A stretch of 64,000 bases of DNA from NCBI GenBank assembly GCA_035652095.1, contig DASREM010000014.1:1-64000 (forward strand), written 5' to 3'. This stretch comes from DASREM01 sp035652095. GTDB taxonomy: Bacteria; Acidobacteriota; Terriglobia; Terriglobales; Acidobacteriaceae. Shown in pieces: positions 34,881 to 44,602 of this stretch (the stretch's first letter is position 1; each line of letters starts with the position of its first letter). The position numbers and the translations under genes are program-made. The notes below the pieces were generated by a model. The model did not search any database and was not told the origin of the DNA. It was given only the letters and a program-made list of their open reading frames with translations.

Positions 34881-36236
34881 TTACGCGCCCTTGCTAACGA
34901 TCCCGATGCACTCGTCGAGTACATCCATCGCGACATCGGCTTCTTCTTTGGTCACGACGAGCGGTGGAGCGATTCGAACCGTGCTCGGACCGCAACCCAG
35001 CAGGAGCACTCCCCGCTCAAAGGCGAGTTCGACGATGCGGTCGCGTTCTGCGGCGCCATATTCTTTCGTCTTCTTGTCTTTGACAATCTCGACCCCGATC
35101 ATAAGACCGCGGCCGCGAACGTCGCCGACAATGGAGTGCCTGGTGGGCCAATCAGCCATTCGTTTCACCATGTAACTTCCGACCTCGGCGGCATTGCGCA
35201 TCAGGCCTTCGCGCTCGATCACGTCGAGCGTCGCCAGCGCGGCAGCGATGCAGACCGGGTTGCCGCCGAATGTGGACGCGTGAGAACCAGGAACCCAGTC
35301 CATAATCTCGGCTTTACTGATCACAACCCCCAGCGGCATTCCCGACGCGATGCCCTTCGCGCTGCAAACGATGTCGGGGTGTACGCCCGTATGTTCGACG
35401 GCCCACCATTTTCCGGTGCGCCCGACTCCGCTCTGCACTTCGTCGACGACCAGCAAGATGCCATGCCGGTCGCAGATTCGCCGCAGTTCCTGCATGAAGA
35501 CATCCGGGGCAATGACATATCCGCCTTCCCCTTGAATCGGCTCCACGAAAATGGCCGCCACCTCCTCCGGGGGAAGCGTGGTCTTGAAGAGTTTGTCTTC
35601 AATAAAGCGCGCGCATCCGAGAGCGAACGCCTGGGCGTCCTGCGCGCCACCTTCGCACCCGCGATACACGTCGGGATAGCGAACGTGAGTGACGCCCGGA
35701 ACCAGTGGCGCAAAACGCCGCTTCTGTTGAGGCTTGGACGCCGTGAGCGACAGTGAACCCATGGTGCGTCCGTGGAACGCGCCAAAAAATGCGATCACGT
35801 TCTGGCGCTTGGTGTGATAGCGCGACAGCTTCAGCGCGCATTCGACGGCTTCCGTACCCGAGTTGCCGTAGTAGATCTTGTGCGGCCCAGGCATGGGCGC
35901 AATTTTAGAAAGCTTGTCGGCCAGTTCGACCATGTTCTGGTAATAGAAATCGGTACCAGACATGTGGATCAACTCGCCGGCTTGCTTCTGTATGGCGGCC
36001 ACGACGTCAGGATGGCAATGACCCGTCGAAGTCACGGCGATGCCGGCAGAGAAATCGAAAAACTCGTTGCCGTCCACATCGGTTACAACGATGCCACGGC
36101 CGCTCTTCGCAACCATGGGATAGGAGCGGGTGTAGGACGGCGAAATGAACCTGTCATCGCTGTCAATAATGCGCCGGGCATTCGGCCCTGGCAGGGCAGT
36201 CTTGATCTTCGGCGTTACTAGAGTCTTGGTTGCCAT
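34881..36236 (-). CDS. class III aminotransferase (4-aminobutyrate aminotransferase-like)
   Basis: This PLP-dependent omega-aminotransferase of 451 residues moves an amino group from a terminal amine to 2-oxoglutarate. Signatures are YGNSGTEAVECALKLSRYHT, FHGRTMGSLSLTASKP, the cofactor Asp in VVDEVQSGVGRTGKWW, and the PLP lysine in CSAKGIASGMPLG. Its closest well-known families are GabT and related 4-aminobutyrate or lysine transaminases; the substrate remains open. The start ATG at 36236 is clear, with AGGAGG nine bases upstream; a longer frame adds 62 low-complexity residues. No succinate-semialdehyde dehydrogenase gene is nearby. Confidence 0.9.
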   Translation of the reverse strand: MATKTLVTPKIKTALPGPNARRIIDSDDRFISPSYTRSYPMVAKSGRGIVVTDVDGNEFFDFSAGIAVTSTGHCHPDVVAAIQKQAGELIHMSGTDFYYQNMVELADKLSKIAPMPGPHKIYYGNSGTEAVECALKLSRYHTKRQNVIAFFGAFHGRTMGSLSLTASKPQQKRRFAPLVPGVTHVRYPDVYRGCEGGAQDAQAFALGCARFIEDKLFKTTLPPEEVAAIFVEPIQGEGGYVIAPDVFMQELRRICDRHGILLVVDEVQSGVGRTGKWWAVEHTGVHPDIVCSAKGIASGMPLGVVISKAEIMDWVPGSHASTFGGNPVCIAAALATLDVIEREGLMRNAAEVGSYMVKRMADWPTRHSIVGDVRGRGLMIGVEIVKDKKTKEYGAAERDRIVELAFERGVLLLGCGPSTVRIAPPLVVTKEEADVAMDVLDECIGIVSKGA

Positions 36237-36580
36237 GGGAGTCCTCCTAAAGCGGTTCTTGAATCCAGTTTTTGGTCGCCGGTGTCGTAAAGACGGACTA
36301 CACCCGGCTTCTTTCTGTTCGCTAAGGAGAGGAACTAGTCGCTGCCGAAGAGGTTGGGACGCGCTTGCGAAGGCAACACAGCCAGGTGCCGCCGCGGGCA
36401 AACCAGACACTGCAGCCAGCACATGGACTTGTGCGAATTGGAGTTCTGAAAGCGCATGCCTACTTACCTATTGTACTCGGAATAGAGCGTCGGCGGAACC
36501 CCCGAAATGCGGCATTCCCGCAAACTTTGCATCGGCGATGCGCGTGCGGGCGTCTGATATCTTGATCTCCAACTCACACC
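36237..36580. other. 344-bp divergent intergenic region
   Basis: It separates the aminotransferase gene (minus) from an EamA gene (plus) and should contain both promoters. I see no convincing RNA, hairpin or small gene; a forward frame through it is Arg/Ser-rich and not called. Confidence 0.4.
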
Positions 36581-37537
36581 ATGACCGAAGCCCAGCGCCA
36601 GCACCGATTTCTCGTCCTACTGAACTTCGGATTGGTGTATCTGTTCTGGGGGTCCACGTATCTCGGGATCAGCATTGCGGTGCAGCAGATTCCGCCCGCC
36701 CTGATGTGTGCGACGCGGTTTCTGATCGCCGGCGTCCTCATGCTCGTTTTTTGCAAACTTAGGGGTCGCCGCATTCGGTACAGCCGTCTTCAACTCTGGC
36801 ACATGGCCGTCATCGGCACCCTGTTGCTCATGGGAGGCAATCTCACGCTGTCCTATGCCGAGCAGGTTGTGCCATCCGGGTTAGCCGCACTGGTGATCGC
36901 CAGTACGCCGTTGTGGTTCCTGGTGCTGGATTCCCTTCTCCTCGGCGATCATCACATTTCGAGCCGGGGCAAGGCTGGACTGGGACTCGGAATTTTCGGA
37001 ATCACCGTCCTAATCTGGCCGGAATTAATGTCAGGCACGACCCTGCACTGGAAGGAACTGGGCTGGTCGTTAAGTTTGCTTGGCGGTTCCTTCAGTTGGG
37101 CTTTAGGCTCGGTATTATCGAAACGCTGGCAGTCGGCCGAGGTTGATCCATTCAGTGGAACGGCGTGGCAGATCACATTCGCGGGCCTGTCGAACCTGAT
37201 CTTTGCTTTACTGTTTGAGGATGTGCACAAAGTCGTGTGGACGGCGAAGGGAATAGGGGCCATTCTTTACCTGGTGGTTTGCGGTTCGTGGATCGGCTAC
37301 ACCGCATATATTTGGCTGCTGCGACATGTGCCGACCTCCAAGGTTTCCACTTATGCTTACGTGAACCCGGTCGTGGCCGTGTTCCTGGGATGGTTGATTG
37401 CCCACGAACGCGTCGATCGTTACATCCTGGCGGGAAGTGCGATTGTGGTAGCGTCCGTCGCTCTGGTTTCAAGTGCGAAAGTAAACACGCGAGTGGTAGA
37501 ACCAGACCTACCCGCGGTGGAAGCAGCAGGAGACTAA
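36581..37537 (+). CDS. EamA-family transporter
   Basis: A second drug/metabolite-type carrier of 318 residues with ten predicted membrane helices in two repeats. The first helix has the family motif LVYLFWGSTYLGIS and the fourth the TPLWFLVLDSLLLG segment; the tenth ends VASVALVSSA, followed by a polar tail. It starts with ATG at 36581. It is likely in one operon with the GNAT and rhomboid genes, with 18- and 19-bp gaps. Substrate unknown. Confidence 0.88.
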   Translation: MTEAQRQHRFLVLLNFGLVYLFWGSTYLGISIAVQQIPPALMCATRFLIAGVLMLVFCKLRGRRIRYSRLQLWHMAVIGTLLLMGGNLTLSYAEQVVPSGLAALVIASTPLWFLVLDSLLLGDHHISSRGKAGLGLGIFGITVLIWPELMSGTTLHWKELGWSLSLLGGSFSWALGSVLSKRWQSAEVDPFSGTAWQITFAGLSNLIFALLFEDVHKVVWTAKGIGAILYLVVCGSWIGYTAYIWLLRHVPTSKVSTYAYVNPVVAVFLGWLIAHERVDRYILAGSAIVVASVALVSSAKVNTRVVEPDLPAVEAAGD

Positions 37538-37555
37538 CCGGGCTCCTGACGTATC

Positions 37556-37948
37556 ATGATCACCTATCGCAACGACATCACGCCAGATGCGCAAATCATC
37601 GCCGATCTCTATCGCGCCGCTTCGCTGATTCGTCCGGTGGATGATGTGGACCGCGTCCGCCGCATGTATGAGGGCTCTCCCCTGGTTCTTACGGCTTGGG
37701 ACAGCGAGCGCCTGATTGGCATTCTGCGCGGTTGGCTTGACGGAGCGTTCGACGGCTATGTCTGCGATCTCGCGGTTCACCCAGATTTTCAAAAGCAGGG
37801 TGTCGGGGCCAGGCTCCTGGAGTCTACCAGGCAAGGGCATCCGGAAGTGCAATGGGTCCTTCGCGCGTCCAAGATCGCAGCCCAGTACTACGAACATCTG
37901 GGATGGAAGAAAATCGAGAATGGCTGGTTCTGGACTCGGGAGCGATAG
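37556..37948 (+). CDS. GNAT-family N-acetyltransferase
   Basis: This 130-residue protein has the acetyl-CoA-binding motif A, VCDLAVHPDFQKQGVGARLLE, with the Q-x-x-G-x-A-type turn as QGVGAR. The last strand AAQYYEHLGWKKIENGWFW matches motif B. Family members acetylate amines or protein N-termini; the target is not predictable. It lies between the EamA and rhomboid genes, on the same strand. Confidence 0.85.
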   Translation: MITYRNDITPDAQIIADLYRAASLIRPVDDVDRVRRMYEGSPLVLTAWDSERLIGILRGWLDGAFDGYVCDLAVHPDFQKQGVGARLLESTRQGHPEVQWVLRASKIAAQYYEHLGWKKIENGWFWTRER

Positions 37949-37967
37949 CAACGTTGAATGAGTTCAA

Positions 37968-38906
37968 GTGTCGATTAAAACGGTAAACAATCCGCCGCGT
38001 TGCCGGACTTGCGGACGCGACTTGCCCTGGTTTAGGTTCGGTGAAGCCAGCGATATATGTCCCGACTGCCGGACCCACGCTGTGCAGAACGCGCCGCCTT
38101 CCGAGGAGCATCCCTCTCCTTCCGCTGAAACAACCCGGCTCGTGGTGCGTCAACGTAGTTTCCCGGTAACCAAGACTCTGGTCGGAATCAACTGCGCAGT
38201 TTTCTTGCTCATGACCGTGAGCGGGGTTTCACCGGTCGATCCGGCCCCAAAGCAACTCATCCAATGGGGAGCAGATTGGGGACCTCTGGCGCTAACTGCT
38301 CAGCCCTGGCGCATGCTGAGCTCGAATTACGTTCATATCGGCCTTTTTCACATTGCTCTGAACATGTGGTGCTTGTGGAACCTGGGTTTTCTCGCCGAAG
38401 TGATTTTCGACCGCTGGACTTACATCCTTGCGTACACCGCATGTGGGATCGCGGGCAGCCTGGCGAGCCTGTGGTGGCACCCTCTCTCGGTAGGAGCGGG
38501 CGCGTCCGGGGCAATTTTTGGATTGGCGGGCGCGCTAATCGCGGCGTTGTATCTCGGGAAACTGCCCATTCCCAAAGAAGCGCTGAAGGGCACGCTTAAA
38601 AGCCTACTCACCTTCGCGGGCTACAACCTGGTGTTCGGCGCGGTGGGTCGCTTTATTGATAATTCCGCGCACATTGGCGGGCTGCTCATGGGACTGCTGA
38701 TTGGGGCAGTAATGGCCCCGCACTTGATCAATCCCGACGAGCGAAATCGCTGGCGGGTGCTGATCTTCGGAGCCGTGATGCTCCTTCTTTTTGCCGGAAC
38801 ACAATACGTCAGGAAAGTAAATGCGCCTGCAATCCAACAAATCTGGCAAAACGCCGATCGCCCGCATAGCACCAGCGGGGACCAACCAGCCCAGACTGAC
38901 CAGTAA
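37968..38906 (+). CDS. rhomboid-family intramembrane serine protease with zinc ribbon
   Basis: Rhomboids cut substrates inside the membrane using a Ser-His dyad: S180 in GAGASGAIFG and H235 in DNSAHIGG. Six to seven membrane helices span residues 68-275. The N-terminus (residues 12-34) carries a C-x2-C ... C-x2-C zinc ribbon (C12, C15, C31, C34), a cytosolic addition often seen in Acidobacteria-type rhomboids. A polar tail of 30 residues follows the last helix. The start codon is GTG at 37968. Substrates are not known. Confidence 0.88.
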   Translation: MSIKTVNNPPRCRTCGRDLPWFRFGEASDICPDCRTHAVQNAPPSEEHPSPSAETTRLVVRQRSFPVTKTLVGINCAVFLLMTVSGVSPVDPAPKQLIQWGADWGPLALTAQPWRMLSSNYVHIGLFHIALNMWCLWNLGFLAEVIFDRWTYILAYTACGIAGSLASLWWHPLSVGAGASGAIFGLAGALIAALYLGKLPIPKEALKGTLKSLLTFAGYNLVFGAVGRFIDNSAHIGGLLMGLLIGAVMAPHLINPDERNRWRVLIFGAVMLLLFAGTQYVRKVNAPAIQQIWQNADRPHSTSGDQPAQTDQ

Positions 38907-38907
38907 T

Positions 38908-39573
38908 TTATTCGGCCTGTTCTTCCTCGGGGTCGTCCAAGAAATTGGCCACAGTTCCCCGAATTGAATACGTGAATTTCTGATTGTTCACTGGTCCGAA
39001 AGTCACCCGAACCGGCTGTCGCTGCCACTCCGGCGTAGAGCAGGCCGCCCGGCCACTCTCATCGGGCGCAGAACCGAGTGTCTTTTTCAAAACTGTCTTA
39101 CGCCTTCCCATCTGAACCACGATTGCAAACCAGTTCTTTCCATTCTCGGAAAACCCGCAATACGCTGCATAGTCGCGAAACCATGCCACGTTTGACGATG
39201 AGAGATCAAAATCCGGTAAGTTCAGTTGGGTGACCCGCCCGCTGACTCGATCCACCATCAGCCAGCCGCCAAGCTGCCAGATCCAGCGGACACTCTCTCC
39301 ATTGTCCTGGGGCAGAGCATCGTTTATGCGAAACGCTCTCCGCACAACAAAGATCCGGTCAGTCACTTCATGGGGCACACCGACGGTGAATTCCTTTACT
39401 CGGCTATCTACAAAGAGCGCGCGCACTTTGAGGTCCGCCACTTCGTTCCTGTCGTTCATAACGCATTTCACGGATGTCCATTTCCCGAACGCGATCACGT
39501 GAGATTTCGCTGCCGCGAACGCAAATTGAGAGAACAGAAGCAGGAAAATTGGAAATTGAACACCCTTCTTCAT
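38908..39573 (-). CDS. secreted protein of unknown function
   Basis: A 221-residue protein with a signal peptide (residues 1-21, LLLFSQFAFAAA). The mature part is beta-rich with scattered tryptophans (VRWIWQLGGWLMVDR) and ends in an acidic tail. No domain is recognised. It is convergent with the rhomboid gene, whose stop is one base away. Confidence 0.65.
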   Translation of the reverse strand: MKKGVQFPIFLLLFSQFAFAAAKSHVIAFGKWTSVKCVMNDRNEVADLKVRALFVDSRVKEFTVGVPHEVTDRIFVVRRAFRINDALPQDNGESVRWIWQLGGWLMVDRVSGRVTQLNLPDFDLSSSNVAWFRDYAAYCGFSENGKNWFAIVVQMGRRKTVLKKTLGSAPDESGRAACSTPEWQRQPVRVTFGPVNNQKFTYSIRGTVANFLDDPEEEQAE

Positions 39574-39792
39574 ATTTTCAGCCTAGACACGAGCGAGGGA
39601 GCAAAACAAGGTCAACCGACACACATCAAGGTTCCGGTTTCAAGGCGGGAATGAATTCAGGAATCTTTTGACAGCACCGATACTTATTGTTTACCTTCAC
39701 TCACTTGATTTTTTGTACTGGTAAACCGACAATTCCTCCAAGGGTTAGATTGAACCTGGATGTTTCGATAGAATTGGCCTAGATTGACCGGA

Positions 39793-40836
39793 ATGAACTT
39801 TTCTCACCGCTTTCGAGCAACGAATTCTCCGTTGTTTCAGTCTCACAAAGAAATGGGTGAGATTCTGGGGCGCAGGCGTCCTCCTCGGATCCTGGTCGTT
39901 GATGACAATCTGGACACGATGGAGTTGATGCAGGAGTTGCTCGGCAGCCGCGGCTACACGGTGGTGGCTGCCAGTAGCGCCGGCGAAGCTGAGTCAGAGA
40001 TCCGCCGTGAGCACCCTGACCTGATCCTTTCCGACGTAATCATGCCGGGCAAATCCGGTTATGAGTTGTGCCGCGAGTTGAAAGAAAATCCTGCCACGCG
40101 ATTGATCCCGTTCGTTTTGATTACCGGACTGAGCGATCGGCAGGATCGCCTGCAAGGCATCGAAGCCGGTGCGGACGACTTTTTGAACAAGCCCATTTAC
40201 GCCGAGGAACTGTTCGCGCGAGTGAAGTCGCTGCTGAAGTTAAAGGAATTTACTGACGAACTGGAGACCGCCGAATCGGTCCTCTGCACACTAGGACGCA
40301 GCGTAGAAAGCCGCGATCCGTATACCGAAGGCCATTGCGAGCGCCTGGCACACAATGCTTCCGCATTGGGACGGCATTTGGGCCTGGATGAAGACGCCAT
40401 TGTCGCCTTGAGGCGCGGCGGCTACCTTCATGATTTGGGCAAGATCTCCGTTCCTGATGAGATTCTGAAGAAGGGAACGAACCTTACGCCTGAGGAATGG
40501 ACAATCATGAAGCAGCATCCGGTTACCGGGGAAAACATCTGCAAGCCCCTGAAATCGCTGCGGCCGGTGCTGCCGATTATTCGGAACCATCACGAGCATG
40601 CCGACGGCAGCGGGTATCCGGACGGGTTGCGGCGTCATGAGATTCCGCTACTTGCCCGTATTCTGCAGGTGGTTGATGTGTATGATGCGTTGCGCACCGC
40701 CCGGCCCTATAAGCCGGCGCTCACCCATGAAGAATCGGCGGTCACCATGCGTGAGGAGGCACGAGGTGGTTTATGGGACGAAGAGTTGGTAGTGGAATTC
40801 TTCGTGCTTCTGGAAAAATTACGGCAAGTCGCCTGA
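39793..40836 (+). CDS. RpfG-type response regulator with HD-GYP domain
   Basis: A receiver domain (residues about 30-150, phosphoryl-acceptor D81 in ILSDVIMPGKSG) is joined to an HD-GYP phosphodiesterase domain (H213-D214 in YLHDLGKIS; GSGYPDG near 273). HD-GYP proteins degrade cyclic di-GMP to GMP, so this links phosphorelay signalling to that messenger. The start is taken as ATG 39793; a TTG three codons earlier and an ATG further in are alternatives. The protein is 347 residues. No histidine kinase is adjacent. Confidence 0.9.
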   Translation: MNFSHRFRATNSPLFQSHKEMGEILGRRRPPRILVVDDNLDTMELMQELLGSRGYTVVAASSAGEAESEIRREHPDLILSDVIMPGKSGYELCRELKENPATRLIPFVLITGLSDRQDRLQGIEAGADDFLNKPIYAEELFARVKSLLKLKEFTDELETAESVLCTLGRSVESRDPYTEGHCERLAHNASALGRHLGLDEDAIVALRRGGYLHDLGKISVPDEILKKGTNLTPEEWTIMKQHPVTGENICKPLKSLRPVLPIIRNHHEHADGSGYPDGLRRHEIPLLARILQVVDVYDALRTARPYKPALTHEESAVTMREEARGGLWDEELVVEFFVLLEKLRQVA

Positions 40837-40945
40837 TGGTTCACATCCCGCATAAAGCCTGTCCGTCCCCAGCTTTTGCCTTGCCGGCCGCTTTCCTCGA
40901 AACTCTTTGCATCGACACGAGTTCTATTGGTCAGACAGCATTCTG

Positions 40946-41722
40946 ATGACAGACGCCCAATTGCCGCAATATAGCATTGTCATACCCGCCTACAACGAGG
41001 GGGAGCGAATCGGAAGTACGCTCGATCGCATTCTCAACTATAGCGACGATCGTGGTTGGAAGGTTGAGGTGCTGGTGGTAAACGATGGCTCTCGCGACAA
41101 TACCGTCGAGATCGTTCGAGAGTGCGCGAAGAACAACCCCTGCTTGCGGCTCATCGAGAATCCCGGCAATCGAGGCAAAGGCTTCAGCGTGCGCAATGGC
41201 ATGCTGAACGCCCGCGGGAAGATCCTGCTCTTCACCGATGCGGACTTGTCCTCCCCGATTCAGGAAGCCGACAAGCTATTTTCCGCTATCCGGGACGGCG
41301 CTGACATCGCAATCGGCTCGCGCTGGATGAATGTTCAGCTTCAGCGCCGGCGCCAGCCTCTGCATCGCCAGCTTTTTGGCCGAGCGTTTAATCTTATGCT
41401 CCGGCTGGCTCTCGGGCTGCGTTTCAAGGACACCCAGTGTGGTTTCAAAGCGTTTACAGCCAGCGCCGCAAAAGCTATCTTTCCCTTGCAGCACATCGAG
41501 CGCTGGGGATTTGATCCCGAGATCTTGTACCTTGCGCGACGGTTTCACTTCAAAGTGGCCGAGGTACCAGTTCTGTGGTCGCACCGCGAAGGAACCCAGA
41601 TTCATCCGCTGCGCGATGGCATTCGCATGGTCGGTGAAGTGATGCGCGTCCGCTGGAACGCCATGGCGGGCCGATACCCAATTCCTTTACACTCACGAAG
41701 CAGCTTTGTAAGCGAACGCTAA
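40946..41722 (+). CDS. family 2 glycosyltransferase (dolichyl-phosphate glucosyltransferase-like)
   Basis: A GT-A fold protein of about 258 residues with the N-terminal strand SIVIPAYNEG, the DGSRDNT turn and the metal-binding FTDADLSSP. The later QCGFKAFTASAAKAIFP and WGFDPEILYLARR segments are typical of Alg5-like enzymes that transfer glucose from UDP-glucose to a polyprenyl phosphate. There is no C-terminal membrane domain. ATG 40946 is the preferred start; a TTG at 40907 would add 13 residues. Its C-terminus overlaps the convergent gene at 41693 by 30 bases. Confidence 0.85.
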   Translation: MTDAQLPQYSIVIPAYNEGERIGSTLDRILNYSDDRGWKVEVLVVNDGSRDNTVEIVRECAKNNPCLRLIENPGNRGKGFSVRNGMLNARGKILLFTDADLSSPIQEADKLFSAIRDGADIAIGSRWMNVQLQRRRQPLHRQLFGRAFNLMLRLALGLRFKDTQCGFKAFTASAAKAIFPLQHIERWGFDPEILYLARRFHFKVAEVPVLWSHREGTQIHPLRDGIRMVGEVMRVRWNAMAGRYPIPLHSRSSFVSER

Positions 41723-41935
41723 TTGCTGTACCAGCACTCCTCGGCCATCCACCATGGCGATCGACATCGTGCGCGCGCAACGGTCACATAGCCAGAAGAA
41801 CTCAATCCGGCTCGGCCCTTTGCCGCCCGCGAAGTTCCCAGGGCGAGGTGCGCGCTTTTCCGCTCGGAAAAGCTTGCCTTCATGTAAGTAGAGGAACGGC
41901 CGGGAACACGCCGGGTTGAAGCACTTGTGAACCAC
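41693..41935 (-). CDS. small zinc-ribbon protein
   Basis: An 80-residue protein with cysteines CFNPAC near the N-terminus and CDRC near residue 50, enough for one zinc site. The pattern (MVHKCFNPAC, LYLHEGKLFR) is one I associate with Acidobacteria; its role is unknown. It overlaps the end of the glycosyltransferase gene by 30 bases in the opposite direction. Confidence 0.65.
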   Translation of the reverse strand: MVHKCFNPACSRPFLYLHEGKLFRAEKRAPRPGNFAGGKGPSRIEFFWLCDRCARTMSIAMVDGRGVLVQQLAFAYKAAS

Positions 41936-42012
41936 GTTTACAGCCTGAACGGAAGTTATCGTGTAATTTTACTCCCAATGTGGAGAGACCCAGCTTTCAA
42001 ATTTTGCCGAAT

Positions 42013-43113
42013 CTAACTGACGGCTTGGCGCCTTGCAGCATGGCGGAGGATCTCAGAGCGAATTCTGGTTCCCATTTCCACCGTGCTGAGGGACTTCTCG
42101 CCAACCCTCGCCAGGTCGCCCGTCCGGCTACCTGCAGAAAGAGCGCTGCGGACAGCACCCTCGACCACAGCTGCCTCCTGCTCGAGTTGAAAGGAATGCC
42201 GCAACATGAGAGCTACCGAGAGGATCGCTCCGATCGGATTCGCTCTTCCCTTCCCGGCAAGGTCGGGAGCGGAGCCATGAACCGGTTCATAAAGATTGAC
42301 CTTCCCCCCCACGCTTGCAGATGCCAGGATTCCCAACGATCCGACAACACCGCCGGCCTGATCGGAAAGGATGTCGCCAAACATGTTCTCCGTAAGAATC
42401 ACGTCAAACTGCGCGGGCCGTGCCACCAATGCCATCGCGGCCGAGTCCACGTAGGAATGATCGAGGCGCACATCGGGATATTCCTTGCCCACACGGGTCA
42501 CGACCTCTCGCCACAAACGGGAACAGTCGAGAACGTTGGCCTTGTCAACGGATGTGACGTGCTTACGTCGGGATCGCGCCAGGTCAAATCCAACCCGGGC
42601 AATACGTTCAATTTCATCCTCGCCATAGGACATGGTGTCAACGGCGAGTCGCTGACCTGGCTCTCCGCTTGTCGAACGAGGCTTACCAAAATAAATACCT
42701 CCGAGCAGCTCGCGAACCACCAGAAGGTCGGTACCGCGGACAGTTTCTTCGCGCAGAGGAGAACATTGCTCCAGCCCCGGATAACAAACCGCCGGTCTTA
42801 AATTGGCAAACACCCCCAACTCGGAACGCAGGCGCAGCAGTCCACTCTCCGGGCGAAGATGCTTTGGAACATCATCAAACGCGGGGCCGCCAACGGCGCC
42901 CAGCAACACCGCGTGGGCGCTCAGGCATGTGTTGAGAGTATCAGCGGGAAGCGGATCGTTCGCTCTATCCAGTCCGGCGCCGCCGATCGGCTTTTCCGTC
43001 ACAGACAGCGTGTGACCAAACACCTCACACACCGCATCAAGAGCCGCGACGGCTTCCGCAGTGACCTCAGGTCCGACCCCATCTCCGGGCAAAACCGCAA
43101 TGTTCAGATACAT
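42013..43113 (-). CDS. leuB: 3-isopropylmalate dehydrogenase
   Basis: LeuB oxidises and decarboxylates 3-isopropylmalate in leucine synthesis, using NAD+. The family motifs are present: the N-terminal AVLPGDGVGPEV, the substrate-binding ELLGGIYFG, the metal-binding NMFGDILSDQAGG, and EPVHGSAPDLAGKGRANP. The length is 366 residues. It is 26 bp downstream of leuA in the same operon. leuC and leuD are not in the window. Confidence 0.96.
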   Translation of the reverse strand: MYLNIAVLPGDGVGPEVTAEAVAALDAVCEVFGHTLSVTEKPIGGAGLDRANDPLPADTLNTCLSAHAVLLGAVGGPAFDDVPKHLRPESGLLRLRSELGVFANLRPAVCYPGLEQCSPLREETVRGTDLLVVRELLGGIYFGKPRSTSGEPGQRLAVDTMSYGEDEIERIARVGFDLARSRRKHVTSVDKANVLDCSRLWREVVTRVGKEYPDVRLDHSYVDSAAMALVARPAQFDVILTENMFGDILSDQAGGVVGSLGILASASVGGKVNLYEPVHGSAPDLAGKGRANPIGAILSVALMLRHSFQLEQEAAVVEGAVRSALSAGSRTGDLARVGEKSLSTVEMGTRIRSEILRHAARRQAVS

Positions 43114-43139
43114 GGGCCTATGTTAACTGCAAGCTGCGC

Positions 43140-44459
43140 CTACACGCCCCATAGATAATCTTCTTCTCCGCCGGGCTCGATCGGGCGCAGCGGAGGAATT
43201 GTGATTGCTTCCTCTATACGGGTGCTGGAGATCTTTCGCTCCCGGGACTTCCCCGCCCTCACGCTTGTAACCTGCACCGGCACTCTCTTCACAGGCCGGC
43301 CTGTATGGCTCACCCCTGTTATCAAATGCAACAGATGATGGTCCTCTACCTGCTTGATCTCGTCGGCCAGGACTACGAACTTACGGTAGATTTCATCCAG
43401 TTCGCGGCGATCCAGAATATGGCCTAACTGTTCGCAACGAATGCCCAGGGCATGACGACCGGAGTGTTTCCCGAGCACCAGTGTGGAATCCGGAACTCCC
43501 ACTGACTGCGGGGTCATGATTTCATACGTCAGTGGGTTCTTCAGAACTCCATCCTGGTGGATGCCGGCTTCGTGCGCAAACGCATTGCGGCCAATGATTG
43601 CCTTGTTGGGCTGAACACCCACGCCCGTGATCTCGCTCAGCAACTGGCTGCTTGGGTAAAGCAACTCCGAATTCACCCCGGTGTGGTAAGGATAACGGTC
43701 TGGACGAACCCGAAATGCCATTACGATCTCTTCCAACGATGCATTCCCGGCGCGTTCGCCAATGCCATTGATCGTGCACTCAACCTGGCGCGCGCCCGCG
43801 GCGATTGCGGCTAGTGTGTTCGCGACCGCCAGCCCCAGATCATTGTGACAGTGGGTTGAAATGGTGACATTCTCGGCATTCCTGACGGTTCGCCGGATGC
43901 GGGCGATCAGTTCGGCGTATTCGGCCGGCATGCTGTAGCCCACCGTGTCGGGAATGTTCAGCGTGGTGGCGCCCGCCCCCACCACGGCCTCCAGCACTTC
44001 ACACAAGAAGTCGGGATCGCTGCGGGTCGCGTCTTCCGGAGAGAACTCGATATCAGCGCACAATGCCTTGGCAAAGGCTACTGCATCGCGCGCTTGCTCA
44101 AGGCAAACTTGCCGTGAAATTCTCAACTTATATTTCAGGTGGATGTCGGAGGTCGCCAGAAATATATGGATGCGCGGACGCCGCGCACTCCGTAACGCTT
44201 GCCAGGCGCGCTCGATGTCCGGTTTACAGGCTCGCGCCAAGGCGGCCACGATCGGCCGCTGGATCATTGCGGAAATGGCTTGCACCGCCTCGAAGTCGCC
44301 CTCGGACGCGATGGGGAATCCCGCCTCAATCACATCCACTCCCAGCTGGTCCAGACGTTGGGCCATGCGCAGCTTTTCCTTCGTGTTCATGCTGCACCCG
44401 GGCGACTGCTCGCCGTCCCGCAAGGTGGTATCGAAAATTGTGATGCGCGCTGGTGGCAT
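43140..44459 (-). CDS. leuA: 2-isopropylmalate synthase with shortened C-terminus
   Basis: LeuA condenses acetyl-CoA with 2-oxoisovalerate, the first step of leucine synthesis. The catalytic barrel is complete: TTLRDGEQSPG near the N-terminus, the H-x-H metal site in STHCHNDLG, and GIGERAGNASLEE. After the linker domain (IHQDGVLKN, GKHSGRHAL) the protein ends at residue 439, whereas full LeuA has about 510; the leucine-binding regulatory domain is largely missing, replaced by about 50 residues. Homocitrate or citramalate synthase activity is possible, but pairing with leuB favours LeuA. Confidence 0.88.
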   Translation of the reverse strand: MPPARITIFDTTLRDGEQSPGCSMNTKEKLRMAQRLDQLGVDVIEAGFPIASEGDFEAVQAISAMIQRPIVAALARACKPDIERAWQALRSARRPRIHIFLATSDIHLKYKLRISRQVCLEQARDAVAFAKALCADIEFSPEDATRSDPDFLCEVLEAVVGAGATTLNIPDTVGYSMPAEYAELIARIRRTVRNAENVTISTHCHNDLGLAVANTLAAIAAGARQVECTINGIGERAGNASLEEIVMAFRVRPDRYPYHTGVNSELLYPSSQLLSEITGVGVQPNKAIIGRNAFAHEAGIHQDGVLKNPLTYEIMTPQSVGVPDSTLVLGKHSGRHALGIRCEQLGHILDRRELDEIYRKFVVLADEIKQVEDHHLLHLITGVSHTGRPVKRVPVQVTSVRAGKSRERKISSTRIEEAITIPPLRPIEPGGEEDYLWGV

Positions 44460-44602
44460 TGCCGAACACCTCCGCTGATGGTCCGGTTATGCTAAGGTGG
44501 CCAAGCGTAGAAGCAAAGCTTATAATCCTGTCCTCATCATTAGAATATATGAACGACATAAGCGGCGCTGATGCTTCGTTCAGTTTTGCTTGAGGGAAGA
44601 GC

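Noticed and set aside
36145..36762. Plus-strand frame of 205 codons across the aminotransferase start region
   Set aside because: It runs antisense to the aminotransferase start and out of frame into the EamA gene; composition is Arg/Ser-rich and no motif is seen.
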